Shown here piece after piece: positions 37,324 to 48,900 of a DNA stretch of 64,000 nucleotides. The notes beneath the pieces were generated by a model. That model had not been told where the DNA came from. It saw only the letters and a program-made list of their open reading frames with translations, and did no database searches. Source of the stretch: Thunnus maccoyii (lineage: Eukaryota > Chordata > Actinopteri > Scombriformes > Scombridae); assembly GCF_910596095.1 (NCBI RefSeq), contig NC_056533.1, positions 7,103,001 through 7,167,000 of the forward strand, given 5' to 3'. A program made the position numbers and the translations under genes. Within the stretch, counting starts at the first letter, position 1. The number at the start of each line of letters is the position of its first letter.

Positions 37324-40300
37324 AATAAACAATAAAAGTCTTCCATGACTGTCTCCAAAGTGATATCCCCTGGACCAGGCAAGTCATACAGTAGATACTT
37401 AGCCGATACTCAGAAAACTCTTCTGTGTGAAGGGTAATATGCATCTTTTTGATTTCATGATTGAGCAAATTAATTGTTTCCCAGAAGTACTTTTATGTAT
37501 CACCTATATCAACATTGTGTTTTTAATTCATCAAGAAGCCTAACAGCCTCATATCAAAAGAGTTTTATTACAAAGAATACATGAATCATATAGTTGTAAT
37601 GCCATATAACCTCATGCTTTGCTGAAATATCAATATGTTGGTAGTGTTTTGAGGACAGAATTGTAATATGCTGAATAAAAGGCCATGATGTGTCAAACTT
37701 CAATCATTGGATGGTGAATTCAAGAGGTGAGGTGACAATCAGTCCTTATTGGTAAAACAAAATACTTGTTTACTGCTATAGTAATGTTCAAATTGTCATA
37801 AATTGGACATTAAAGCTTTTAAAACTTTACACAACATGCATGCAACAGACATGATACTATAAAGTCTAGCCTAGGTATTCTGATACTGTGATTTCCTTCT
37901 CACAGCATCAATGAATTCACTATTTAACTATCATTAACTATTCAGCTGAACAGTTTATGATGTTGTATATGGTATCATTGTAATCCTTGGCCATCAAAAC
38001 ATAGGGGTAGACATCACTTTTTCTGTGTTATCACGTTTGGTTCAGGTGATATGATGCAATATACATAATTAGGTTATGGAGGAAAGTAAACTGGTCGCCA
38101 TGGCTCCATGCGATGGCTCCGTTTCTGAAAATGTTCAGGGCCCCAATCTGTACGAGTTTCATGCTTTTATGAAAAAGTGAACATATCACCTCAACTTTGG
38201 CACATATCACCTGGACTAAGCCAGATTTATATAAACTGCAGTGGGAAATTACAGGTTTTTGAAGAATAATTACAGTAAAGAGTTCTTTCACCTATTTCAC
38301 ATACATATAGAGTCTGGGATATTACAGTGTCCACATGCAGTCATCTCACAGGTCATGGAATCATTTCAGCTTTTGGCTATAACATTCCCACATATCATGC
38401 TAAATTATAATCCTACCACGTTAAAGTGATCTTCAGAACAAATTATGTTTTGTGTGAATATTTTTTATGTGTACTTGTGTTTTTTTAGGCTTAGGGGAGT
38501 CCTACTCATGAACACACTGTTTACATCCCATCCTCAGCTCTACAGAGGAGCAGAGGTACTGCTGGTGATCACTGTGCTCAACAGCACTTACTTCAAGGTC
38601 AGTGGCTTGCGAGAATCAAAGTTTCCTTCAAACTCAACAACAAAAAAGCTTGTTTGTCAGTATGTTCCAGAACTATCAAATGACCATTACAGAAATAATT
38701 CATATGACTGTTTCCTGATCTGCCACCTGGTTACGGTTAGGTTCAGTTAAGTTGGTTAAGTTTCGTTTTTTAGGCAGAAACACACCTTGGTTAAGTTTAC
38801 GGAACAATTGTGGTCATGGTTAAAAGAAAGCATCACTGACTGTCAGTGGAATATAGGTCAGTGTCACCCGACCACCAACTCTGACGTCCCTCAGAGGTTT
38901 TCCTCAGAGGCTACAACAATGTCACGATACTTTGTCTTTTGCTATTAAAAACCAAAAGTCAAATGTTGCACAACCACAAGGAGTACTTGTCAGGTAAATG
39001 TGAACATGGATAATTTTAGCTGTCCTTGCTGTTGCTTTTCCTGTGTGGACAGTCTCAAGGACATTATTTGAAGCCACAGAATTAATACTAATCACGATTA
39101 AATATGGATAAATTGAATGAGGTGAATTAGGGAAGTAGGGAAGTATTCTCTAGCTTTGAGAAAACAAATTCAGGAAGACCCTGATGTTTGCGACTCCTTC
39201 ATGCGACTCCTTCATGTTGGCTTCCTCCATGCAGCTCCCTCCAAGTTCTGGCAATCCTTGTACACATATTTTGAAACCTGATTTACCTCAAATTAACCTT
39301 TTCCTAGTACTCATGTCACATGTCCTCTCTGTCTCTCTTTTCAGCTGAGTCTCCCGCGGGCAAAAGGACAAGGGAGAGCATTCACACCCAGCCAGCCTAC
39401 CTTCAGGCAAGACACTGTTATGGGGGAGTCAGTGCTGGTAGTCAAGGCAGGGAACTTTCCAGTCAGAAACCTCTCACAACCCATCAAATTAACCTCCAAA
39501 CACAACAAAGAGGGAAAATGACTAAACCAGTTGTGCTAGCATTACAAAAGTGTCACAATCTGCTTTCCTCTTATGTTTTTGTAATATATGTTTCAGGTGG
39601 AAAATGGGACTTGTGTGTTTTGGGAGGAGTCAGAGCTGGGTGATGGAACAGGTGGGTTACATACAGCAGATAAGTCTACAGTGAGATTAACCTCAATTTT
39701 TCTCTCAAATAAAAATATTAACTCTTTTATATGTGTCTGTGTGTTTTCAGGTCACTGGAGCCCAGACGGTTGTCATGCCACCTTCACTGAAACTGAGTGT
39801 ATTTGTAGCTGCAACCATCTGAGTTTCTTTGCTGTGCTTGTGGTAAAATCTTTCAACAGAACATTTCCTCTCACTATCAGCTCTCTTACCAGCCACATCG
39901 CTACCTCATGTGCTGAATAATGTCCCTCCCATTAAAAGAAGCTTTCAGAAGCTTGCTGAGTTTTAAATAACTGAGTCTATAAAATAGCAGCCTCCGTCTC
40001 CAATGGAAAATGTAATTTGTTTATTCATAGTTGTTTCTGATAGTTTGAGCTAGAAATTTCTATCAAATTTCCATAGCAATTGTTGTGTAATTTTACTTTT
40101 GATGGTAATATAGGAGTAGAAAAATTCACTTGCAAAAAGGGAACCATGTTGTACTTATATAGGGAACCGCCCTAGTGATAAGCTTTCTACTGTTTAGAGT
40201 CTGAGCTTGTCATAGAGACATAGAGTAGAGCTGTACAGTTCTGCTGTGGAGTGAATGAACCTAAAAAAATTATCAATATTTTATATTGAAGACCCATCGG

Positions 40301-40475
40301 GCTTAATACAACTTAATACAAATATTTCATGTTTATTGCATCTCTTCCTGTTCCAGAGGGCCCTAGCATCAGTGGATGTAAGAAATGTTGTGAACCTTGG
40401 CTATATCACCTACATTGGACCTGCACTCTCCGTCTTCTTCACAGCCAACAGCTTGATCATCTATATATGTCTACA
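37324..40475 (+). pseudogene. Unit 1: broken ADGRG3-like receptor copy lacking TM2-TM7
   Basis: Paralogue of units 2 and 3. Recognisable exon relics: exon 2 about 37324-37378, exon 3 about 37644-37726 (in-frame stop), exon 4 38489-38597 (stop codon as second codon and a 20-bp net deletion relative to the 129-bp intact exon), exon 5 39345-39512, exon 6 39597-39651, exon 7 (GPS, CSCNHLSFFAVLV) 39751-39842, exon 8 (TM1) 40357-40475. The donor after exon 5 is GG instead of GT (39513-39514). No counterpart of exons 9-12 lies between 40476 and 45900. Homology to the intact units stops at about 41030. Exons 6-8 are almost unchanged, while exons 2-4 are heavily decayed. It cannot encode a receptor. 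Confidence 0.88.
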
Positions 40476-41030
40476 GTGAGTTTTTTCTACATCCCTTTTA
40501 CTCAAGAGTGTAGAGAGGGCAGTGGTGCCTAAAGGTTAGCGAAAGTAAGCTTGTCACTAGAAGGTTATCGGTTCAATCCCCTGGACCGGCAGCATAAATC
40601 ACGGTGGGGAAAGTGAAAAGCAGTACTTGCCCCTCCCTCATTACCATCACTGAGGTGCCCTTGAGCAAGACCCTTAACCCCAACTGCTCCAGTGGAGCTG
40701 CTCAGTGGCAGCAGATCAGACTGTGGTTGTACTGGGCAGCTTCCAGGTGTGAATGTGTAACTGTGTGAATGTGATCAGGGCATTCCTGAAAAAAAGAGCA
40801 CTGCTCTCCTGAATAAACAAAGGTGAAAAAAAATCAAATGAAATATCATAAAATTGCCATGTTAAAAAGCGATTATTTTATGTTTTTAAAAAATGTGTTT
40901 CTTCCTTTTTGTCAAGTTTTACAATATATGACAAAAATATGACAACAAAAGCAATATGTGTGAGTTAAGTGTGTGCATTTGAGTGTTTGAGTTACTACAG
41001 GACTGGTTTCACAAAGTAACTGCATTTCCT
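39403..41030 (+). repeat. Segment of unit 1 nearly identical to units 2 and 3
   Basis: From AGGCAAGACACTGTTATGGG inside exon 5 to the sequence after the SINE, unit 1 matches unit 2 (from 49230) with a constant 9827-bp offset over exons 5-8 and only scattered substitutions. Immediately left, the first 58 bases of exon 5 differ at about one base in four. Confidence 0.85.
40513..40830 (+). repeat. tRNA-derived SINE in unit 1 intron 8
   Basis: The tRNA-like head GGCAGTGGTGCCTAAAGGTTAG is followed by an RNA polymerase III B-box-like GGTTCAATCCC (40570-40580). The conserved body (GAGGTGCCCTTGAGCAAGAC; GATCAGACTGTGGTTGTACT) ends TGAATAAACAAAGG and an A-rich tail. The same insertion sits at the same place in units 2 and 3, so it predates their duplication. 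Confidence 0.8.
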
Positions 41031-41044
41031 TCCTGTAAAATATA

Positions 41045-41220
41045 ATAACTCATTACATTATGTGCATAAAATTATTACATTATGCACTCACCATTTTTAT
41101 TACATTATTAGCAGATTATTACATTATGAATTGTTTTTTTTTTTTTTTTTTTTTTACATATTTTTATTACATTATGCACAGTTATTGCATTATGAGTTTC
41201 TACAGAGTCCACTAGAATTA
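41045..41220 (-). repeat. ATTACATTATG-rich element, inverted relative to units 2 and 3
   Basis: Repeated TTATTACATTATG motifs, a T-run of about 21 bp, and GCATTATGAGTTTCTACAGAGTC. This is the reverse complement of the element at 51005-51205 and 61545-61740 (GTCTGTAGAAACTCATAATG). It begins within about 15 bp of the point where unit 1 stops matching units 2 and 3. Confidence 0.7.
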
Positions 41221-44042
41221 CTAGTCTCATCCTGCACAATATTTATATCAGCAAAGTAATGTGGTGGTCACACCACAACCTGACATTTGCTCATCGACAT
41301 GAAATAGGTGGAGAGGGAAGCTTTGTGATGTAGAGGCTACTCATAGGGGTAGTTGGTGAACTGCTATAGCCCAGCAGGTCAGTCAAATTACAGTGACCAG
41401 ACATCCAGTTTTGTCCAGAATTGTACCGGTTTCAAGCTGGGTGTCCTGAGTCCCGACAAATATCTGTAAAACACTAAAACGTCTTTGTTTTCAACATTCA
41501 CTACCAAATTGTCCATCACAATTAAAATAATGATTATAATGTTATACTTGTTTTCAGTCCTTACATAGATGTTTATCATGTTTTGCCTTACTCATTGTTA
41601 CCTAACCCAATATAAAAACATAAACAATGCACCAGGCATCTGAATTCAACATTTATTTGTCTGTATGTGTGTCAAGGCTGTTGCTAGCCTATGACACTTA
41701 CGGCTCTTTCTGACATAACCTATCAGTATGTTAAAGGTTAGCTGACATGACGAAGAGAGAGTCAGTCTTTTCTGAAGACCCTTTAATTTTCATTAAAGTT
41801 GTTTCCTTCACAAACCTTGAATATTGAACGTGTTTATGAATAAAGTTTTAATAAAGCATTATACGACAATGGTCAAGTTTTGCTAATAGCAAATGTTTGT
41901 TTTTTTATAAAAAGAAATTACTTTGAATTATTCAGATGATACTTAAAAGAATTTTCATTTTTCCATGTGAGCTGCCAACTTTGAAACACAAGTGATGCAG
42001 ATATACAGTATATAGACAGCAGTTCAGCAATGTCATCAGAAAAGGTTGCACAGTACGTAGGTGGCCTGCAGACAGGGCCAGCTCTAGACATTTTGGTGCC
42101 CTAGGCAAGATTTGGTGCCTTGGACATTTTCGGACCACCCTTTGAGTTGGTACAGTCCAAATTGTCTTATGTATTTGTGTGTAGACTTCAGCAGCGACAC
42201 TCTCACCATAACGTTCCCTCTCTGCCCCCCCCAAATCTGCAAGGCATCAGAAGCTTTTCTGGATTAAGGACTTTGCTTTGTACTAACTGTCATCTAGTGT
42301 CAAGTGCGTCTAACGCAAGCGAGTGAGGTGCTTGAGAATGCTTGTTATAGTTGCTGTTGGTTAGTGAATTGTTTCTGTGTCAGCTGATCTAAAGAGGCTC
42401 ATGTTCATGTGTTCTACTGACTGTGTAGCCTCATATTAGCAGCTACTGTTACTCACAGTTACCAGATGTTAATAGGCATCATGCCATAAGCATACTGTTA
42501 GGACTGTATGTTTGGGTTGTGTTGGTTTACTATATAACTGATAGAATAGAGGACTGAATTGCCACTTGTAGGTCAGCTCGTTAATTAACTGGGCATGCAC
42601 AACACGTGCAGTTTAGCAGCTGGTTCAGCCTCCTGTATAGATGCCATGCATGTCTACTACTGGCCAATAGAGGTCGGTGTTGCACTGCTGATGGACATAA
42701 ATCCACCGTTGAAGGGAATAGGCTGTTTCAGCCTCAGATATGCCTGTTTAATCCATGGCCACATTATCAGCTGTTTGCGCCATGTTATCTTGTACAGTGG
42801 AAATTTATACATTTGAGAAAATAATATAGTTTACAATTTCTACATTAGCCTGTTATGATATCTGACATGTTTATTCTGACGTATAATGTTCATTTACACA
42901 GGACCACTGAGTCATCAGACTGTTGTACAAGGATTGTGGTTGTGATGTTGACAATAAATCCATAAAAATTCAAGACATCTGCGTGATTCTGATTGATCAC
43001 CTGCAGCTGGTTCTGTGTGAACAGATCCAGCACATAGTCACAGCAGGGAAACTAGATCTTCCCCACACTCTGCTTCAGTTTCAGTTTTAGTCTGACTTTA
43101 GATGGAATTATTCTTAAATATGATGAGGCATCACTTCATTTAATGATTTCTAATCTGGCTGCGCTGCTCTGCGCTTTCATTATTATGATTATTCTCTCAT
43201 TTTCTCATACAAGGTAAATGAGAGCTGCAAGTTTACAGTAAGGTCTAGTCCTTGAATGAAATGGGCCTTTTTAGTCCTGAGGAGCAAAAGTCACCTTCTG
43301 AGTTGTGCATTAAAATAGTCCTTGATTTGAGATAATGTAGGTTAAAATAATCTGCTTCTAAAGTTATGATTGTTCATTCCTGTATAACATTACAACTACA
43401 TCAGCTACCACTAGAACCTGTGTGTGGGATTGGAATTAGATAGTGGTTGTGAGGCCATTTCATTCATCCAAACTGTTTGTATTTTGTTGCTGTTGTTAGA
43501 CAGTGAAGATGCCTTGTGAGTATTGAGAATTGTAACCCTCAGGTTTAACATTGTTCAATCAGGTTTAATTATACAAATAATATCGTGATGTGTTGTAAGA
43601 CTATTTCATATATATAAATTGTTTGTCCATGTTTGACCTTGAGGATGGCCTAGTAGCCTGTAACCTACTAACATTTTAGGCTACATAATGTTTTTATGAA
43701 TATAATTTCAAATATGAAATAGCAATTCTTCTGATAATCATTTCCTGTCCTGATCCACTCAATTATAAACTGTTCTTGATCCATTCCTGGTTTTCATAGC
43801 ACCTTCAATCTAACTAATTTAGACTAGTGCAGGTTGCTGTTTCTTGACTTAATCCAAGAGGTTATGTAGTGCAGAAATGCAGGAAATTTGTTTTAAATTA
43901 CAATTTTTTCTGGGGGAGGACCCCAGATCCCCCTCCAATAACTTTCCAAGTTTGCTCCCCCATTTTAATACATAACCATTGGGCTTTCTTTTCCTCCTCC
44001 TCTTTTCTCTGTTTTCTTCCTTTCAAACCTGAAGGTATGGAC

Positions 44043-44641
44043 TAGGGGTGTGCAGAGATCCCAGAGTTTGTATTTGTTGAGGCAGCAAAATTATTTGTAT
44101 CTATATTTGTATTCCAATAAAAGTGGAAAGAGGCTTAAAAATCCTGTTTTTGTTTTTATGACGCTTTTAATTTTAGAAAATTAAAGTGTTACAGTAAGTG
44201 TTCATGAATAAACTAACTTACAAAGGAGGTTCCCACATTGGGTCTTGAACTGGAGTCTCCCAGATCATAGACAATTGCGCTGATAACTGAGCTAAAGCTT
44301 TGCTCATTGTCTCATGCAGACAGACCTTCACCTATTCATACACCCATAACACAGAGATGGCACACTGTGTAATGTGTAGGGAGGAACTTCAAAGGCAATT
44401 ATTGCTTTGCACTTTTCATCATTGCCTATTTTTTATAACCTAACTTTGTGGAAAGGAGTAGGGGAACAACAGGTTTGGAGAGTCCCTTGGGAGCACTTTG
44501 CTTGTGTCAGTAGCTCAGCTTTATCTCTGAGGAACACTCCCAACAAATAATTTTTTAAATATTTGTATGAAACAAATATTCGTATAAAACCCACTGTTTG
44601 TGCTTTGCTGAATAATGTATTTGTATTCAGGCACACCCCTA
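44043..44641. mobile_element. hAT-type non-autonomous DNA transposon with 8-bp target-site duplication
   Basis: The ends TAGGGGTGTGC (44043-44053) and GCACACCCCTA (to 44641) are perfect inverted repeats. They are flanked by the identical octamer GTATGGAC at 44035-44042 and 44642-44649, the hallmark of hAT insertion. Subterminal TATTTGTAT motifs repeat near both ends. No transposase frame. The interior includes a tRNA-like segment (about 44226-44300, minus). Confidence 0.9.
44226..44300 (-). pseudogene. tRNA-like segment inside the hAT element
   Basis: The reverse complement contains TTTAGCTCAGTTATCAGCGC (A-box-like) and CCAGTTCAAGACCC (B-box-like) at tRNA-like spacing. I did not find a complete, well-paired cloverleaf. 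It is probably a tRNA relic captured by the element, not a working gene. Confidence 0.4.
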
Positions 44642-45418
44642 GTATGGACCTTTTCATTGTGAAATAAAATGTGGATATGCCTCTTGACATCTCTTCATAG
44701 ACTTGGGCTGTGATGCGCATCAAACAGTATCCCACCCCCCACTTCCAGTGCACATAGTACATCTGCAGGTCAGATGAAAAATTGTGAGGAACAGGGGTGC
44801 AAAGTGTATTTCTTTCTTTCTTTCTTTGTTCATTTGTTAACTCAGGAAAGGAAATGAGGAAGGGCAACCAATGGCAATTTTGTTTTATTTATTTCTTTTT
44901 TTCCTTTGAGGGTAAACAGCGCCCACAAGACAAGGTGGCACCCTAAGTGACTGCCTATATGGCCTAAAATAAACCACAACTCCACCTCCTTTTTTATGCA
45001 CGCTAGCTTCACTCAGAAAACTCAAGTTAGGAGGGGTTGACTCGATAAGAACAGCCGCACTGTTATCTCGGTCTAAACAAGTTTCAATTAAAAACGATTA
45101 AAAATGTTTTTCCTGTCAAAGACCTGACATTTAATAACACTACATTTAGTGTGTCAAAAGCATTATAAGCCAAATTTTTTGGGACAGTGGCTGATGAAGA
45201 ATGGATGCTAAAATTGATACATTTGCAGAATTGGTTGAGTGCTTCCTGTTTGTTAGCAGTTTCAGCATTCCTTTTCTATTACCTATCAAGACAGGAATTG
45301 AGGAAGCTATCGGCACACTGGGCCACAGTTTGTCCTGGGAAGAGTCGTGAGTGCCATTAGCCTTGCAGCCTGTACCCAGCACATATCAGTTAGATATACT
45401 GTACTGCTCTCCACCATT

Positions 45419-45700
45419 TCAGACAGAGCACTGCCCAGTCTGACAAACTGCAGTCTGCCTGTCAGGTAATTGGTAATCCAGGATGGTCGACATGTCTACC
45501 CACATCGCTTGCAGCTTCTCTCTCAGTAGAAGTGGCTGGATGGGGATACTGTTGAATACACTGGAGAAAATTAAGAATGTGATTCTCACAGTGCAACCAG
45601 TTATATCCAGATACAAGTGAGCATGCTGCAGCAGGTAGATGGTGGCATTGTCCACTCCCAAATGAGGTTGGTTGGACAACTGACTGGCTGGCTGGAAACC
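45419..45700 (-). pseudogene. Non-LTR retrotransposon reverse-transcriptase relic
   Basis: The minus-strand translation reads STVRITF-type text as TVRITFLIFSSVFNSI..QPLLLREKLQAM. This is the RT region normally written FxDFSSAFNTIQPxLLxxKL. The catalytic aspartate position is substituted and the frame ends soon after, so the copy is dead. It overlaps the spacer upstream of unit 2 exon 1. Confidence 0.65.
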
Positions 45701-45919
45701 AGTGATGATGTCATCTATGGTCTAAGGTGGGCCAAGGCCAGCCTCTCCAGTACTTTCATCACATGAACAGGCAGGACAGGTCATTTTGTCATTGTAACTC
45801 TTTTGAAAACACATCTGATATGAATCACTTCCTGTCAGCCCTCACTCTGCCACCAACAAGCAAGACAGTGCAGTGCATTGAACTGATACACCATATGTGT
45901 GCTTGAGGAACATTGAGAC

Positions 45920-48900
45920 ATGATGTTGATGACTCTTTGTCTCGTCTCACTGGTCTGGGTATCTACGAGTCAAGCTGTTGGTGAGTGTTTTTGTGTTTAT
46001 TTTGTGTTAATGGTTGTGTGCTCATGAGGTGAGCACCATTTGAACTGTTAATATATACAGACAGGTGAAAAATTAAAGGAAAAACTGGTCCAGGTCTGAA
46101 TGCTTGACCCTTACAGTGAGGGGATCTGGTGGCTCTGTTATACTTGACGTTATTAAAAAGACAAATATGTCTGATTGACAAGAGCCGTGACACTGTTTAC
46201 ATAAAAGTTGGTAAACTCTTCAAGTAAAGGCGTGGAATGCCCGCCCACCTCAAGGTGTAATTAGTAATAATTAGTCGGTCAGTCTTAACAGCTTGAGCAC
46301 CTGGTGTGGAAGTTAGTATTCACACAGACTATCTCAGTGGGCATACTAACTAACTTAGGCTGAAGTTAACATTACAGAGCAAGAAGAAGAGATGGAGCTA
46401 GCTCACCGAGTGCCCTGGCTTCCTGCTGTGGCAGCGGCACAGAGGGCTAGGGATTTTTTAAAGTAAATTGCACTTTAATTGAAGTAAATTGCACTTTAAT
46501 TGTGTACTTGTGTTTTAATAAGGGGTCAAGTGGACCAAAACCATGCCAGCAAAATGCCCCCCACAGCATAACAGAGCTGCCAGATCTGCTCACTGTAGGG
46601 GTCAAGCATTCATACCTAGACCGGTTTTTCCTTTAATTTATCAACTATGTATAAATATCAAGGTCATAGATCATCAGACCTAGACAAAAACAATGTCGCT
46701 CATGGTCCTCTGCTGCCCAACGTTAGTGACTCTAAACCAGCCTGGGGTGAAACACAAAACACCAAAGTTCCCCCGCGTGAGTGGTGAACAGTTTCCTCTC
46801 ATGTTCTTATTCTGGAGTGAGATCTGTCATTAGCATGTTTTATCTTGTACTGTCAATCTTGTATCCAGTGTGTATCCATCCATACACTGTACTATCTTAA
46901 ACTATTTGACTTTCTTTCTCTGTCACTCTGACAGGCTCCTGTGCAAATGTCTTCCATGAGTGTCAGAAAAGTAATGTCTCCTGGACCAGGTAACTCATTC
47001 AGTGGATACTAAGCTCATGCTGTAGATCTTACACTCCTCCTTTTAAGGGCAATATACATCTATCTACTACACCAATGTTCCCTGATGTCTAATGAATGCT
47101 GGAGTAGCTTTGATATGATTGTGAAAGACAACCTGAAAGTAAAAAAGGACATAAAAAAGCGACTGAGCAAATGAATTATAACATACCGTATATCATATAC
47201 ATGACTCTGTGAATATCAAGGTTTTGAGCTTTTTCTCAACCCATAAATGACTGTGTACGATAATCCTTAAATTAATGTCACAAATCTGCAATGTTTTCAC
47301 TCAGCAGGACCAGTAGTTGTTAATCTAAAAGTTTTCTCATAGAAATAATTGATTCATGTAGTTATCTTTCTGTATAACTTTGCTTGGTTTGCTGAAATGC
47401 TGAAATGTGTCTGTGTTGGTAGGTGTTATGACTACAAAATTCGAAAATGTAGACAAGGACGTCATATTATGCCAAACTTCATTAAACGGAGGGTGAACTC
47501 GTCTCAAGAGGTGAGGTCAAAATTTGGGGTAACAGACCCTGCAGCTTCTGTCTTGGTTCTTAGAGGTAAAACTATATGAAAGTTTTATATGAAATTCACC
47601 AACAAATGAGCAAAACAGGAGAAAAAAATGTTTTTGTGTTGTTCATCAAGAGTGATTAAAGACAGAGAATAATAATTATTTTACATATTCCACATCATAC
47701 ATACGAGTTCAGGATGTCTTTCTTGGAACACGTCTAAAGACCAGAACAATTAAAGTCATCCTCAACAAGTTCATTTCTATAATTTTTTTTCATTGTTGTA
47801 TTAAATACATGTTTTCCTTGGTGTTTGCGATGTCTTTGTGTGTACTTGTGTTTTTTAGGCTGTGGAGAGTCCTACTCCTGAACACGGGGTTCACATCCCA
47901 CCCTCAGCTCTACAGAGAATCAGAGGAGCTGATCCTGAGGAGGAGGTACAGCTGGTGATCACTGTGCTCAACAGCACTTACTTTAAGGTCAGTACCTCTG
48001 AACATGCAAAATTTGAGCTACAGGAGACTTCTTTATCTTAATCCCTCCTTGGTTGCCTGTATTAATTCAATACTAATCACAATGGACATGTAAATACAGA
48101 GAAGTAGGTGAATTAGGGAGTTTTTTCAGGATAATAGATTAACACCTTGATTCCACTGGGCACGGCTGTGTCATGTTCCAGCTTTGGCGTGGTTTTGTGC
48201 CATCCTTTGCATGGTGTCATATCCCACTGGGAGCGTTTCAGAAGCAGAGCATTTTGCTCCATCAGCGCCAGAGAGAAGACAGCCACCCCTCTACCTGGAT
48301 AAGAAGCCAGGGCAGTCATGGCAGCAGTGGTGCTAGAATAGGGGGGACAACAAGACTTTTTGTGCCCCCACTTTCAGGTGTTATGGTAATGAAGTGTTGA
48401 CGTCTAAGCCAGGTATTACAGTCATAGCAATAATGTCTAAGCCTACTCTAACATGCTGGACCTTAAAATTCAGTTATAATCAGAACACAGAGTAGCCCAT
48501 TATGGCTGCCAGTTCAGAATAGTTAAATAATTTGACCACCAAATACAACACTGGATCCATTTTTCGTGCAATGACCAGCGCAAGCAGCACATGGACAGTT
48601 TGGTATTTTCCTGATGTTGAAATCTGCTGCGTCCGTGTGTAGAATTGTTGTGCCCAATGCTGCATGGTGAACTGATGGGAGGTGATGTGCAAATAGGCAG
48701 CACAAAGCGGATTGTTGGTGTTTTTGTGAAAAATGGGTCTTAGACATCTCAGGACCACATCTGTTTCTGGAGCAAAGTCACTCTGCTGCCACTTGGTGAT
48801 TTTATAAGTGTTGTTTCATTAATAATAAGTGGTGAGTTGCTTCTTGGACACTTCTGAAATGTGCTGCAGTGTGTCTAGTGGGATCACAAGCATTGACTGG

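Larger units (their letters stand above)
41030..45800. other. Transposon-rich spacer between unit 1 and unit 2
   Basis: No receptor exon was found here. It holds the inverted AT-rich element, an internal piece starting GGGCCAGCTCTAGACATTTT (about 42073), a hAT-type element (44043-44641), a piece with GGTGGCACCCTAAGTGACTG (about 44933) and a LINE relic (45419-45700). The two pieces at about 42073 and 44933 read as opposite ends (GGTGCCCTAGGCAAG versus GGCACCCTAAGTGACTGCC). They may bound one decayed 2.9-kb DNA element into which the hAT copy inserted. Confidence 0.55.

Noticed and set aside
44226..44300. Functional tRNA gene
   Set aside because: Only A- and B-box-like segments are convincing. 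Acceptor-stem pairing was not found, and it sits inside a transposable element.
47511..47580. Open frame continuing past unit 2 exon 3 (VRSKFGVTDPAASVLVL)
   Set aside because: This is intron read-through after a good GTGAGG donor. Phase continuity to exon 4 (GAG/GCT) works without it, and it is nearly identical in unit 3 while the exon differs, as expected for an intron.
48480..48758. 92-codon minus ORF conserved between units 2 and 3 (also 59015-59293)
   Set aside because: Its conservation is explained by the recent duplication. It lies inside a DNA element, and no transposase motif is recognisable.
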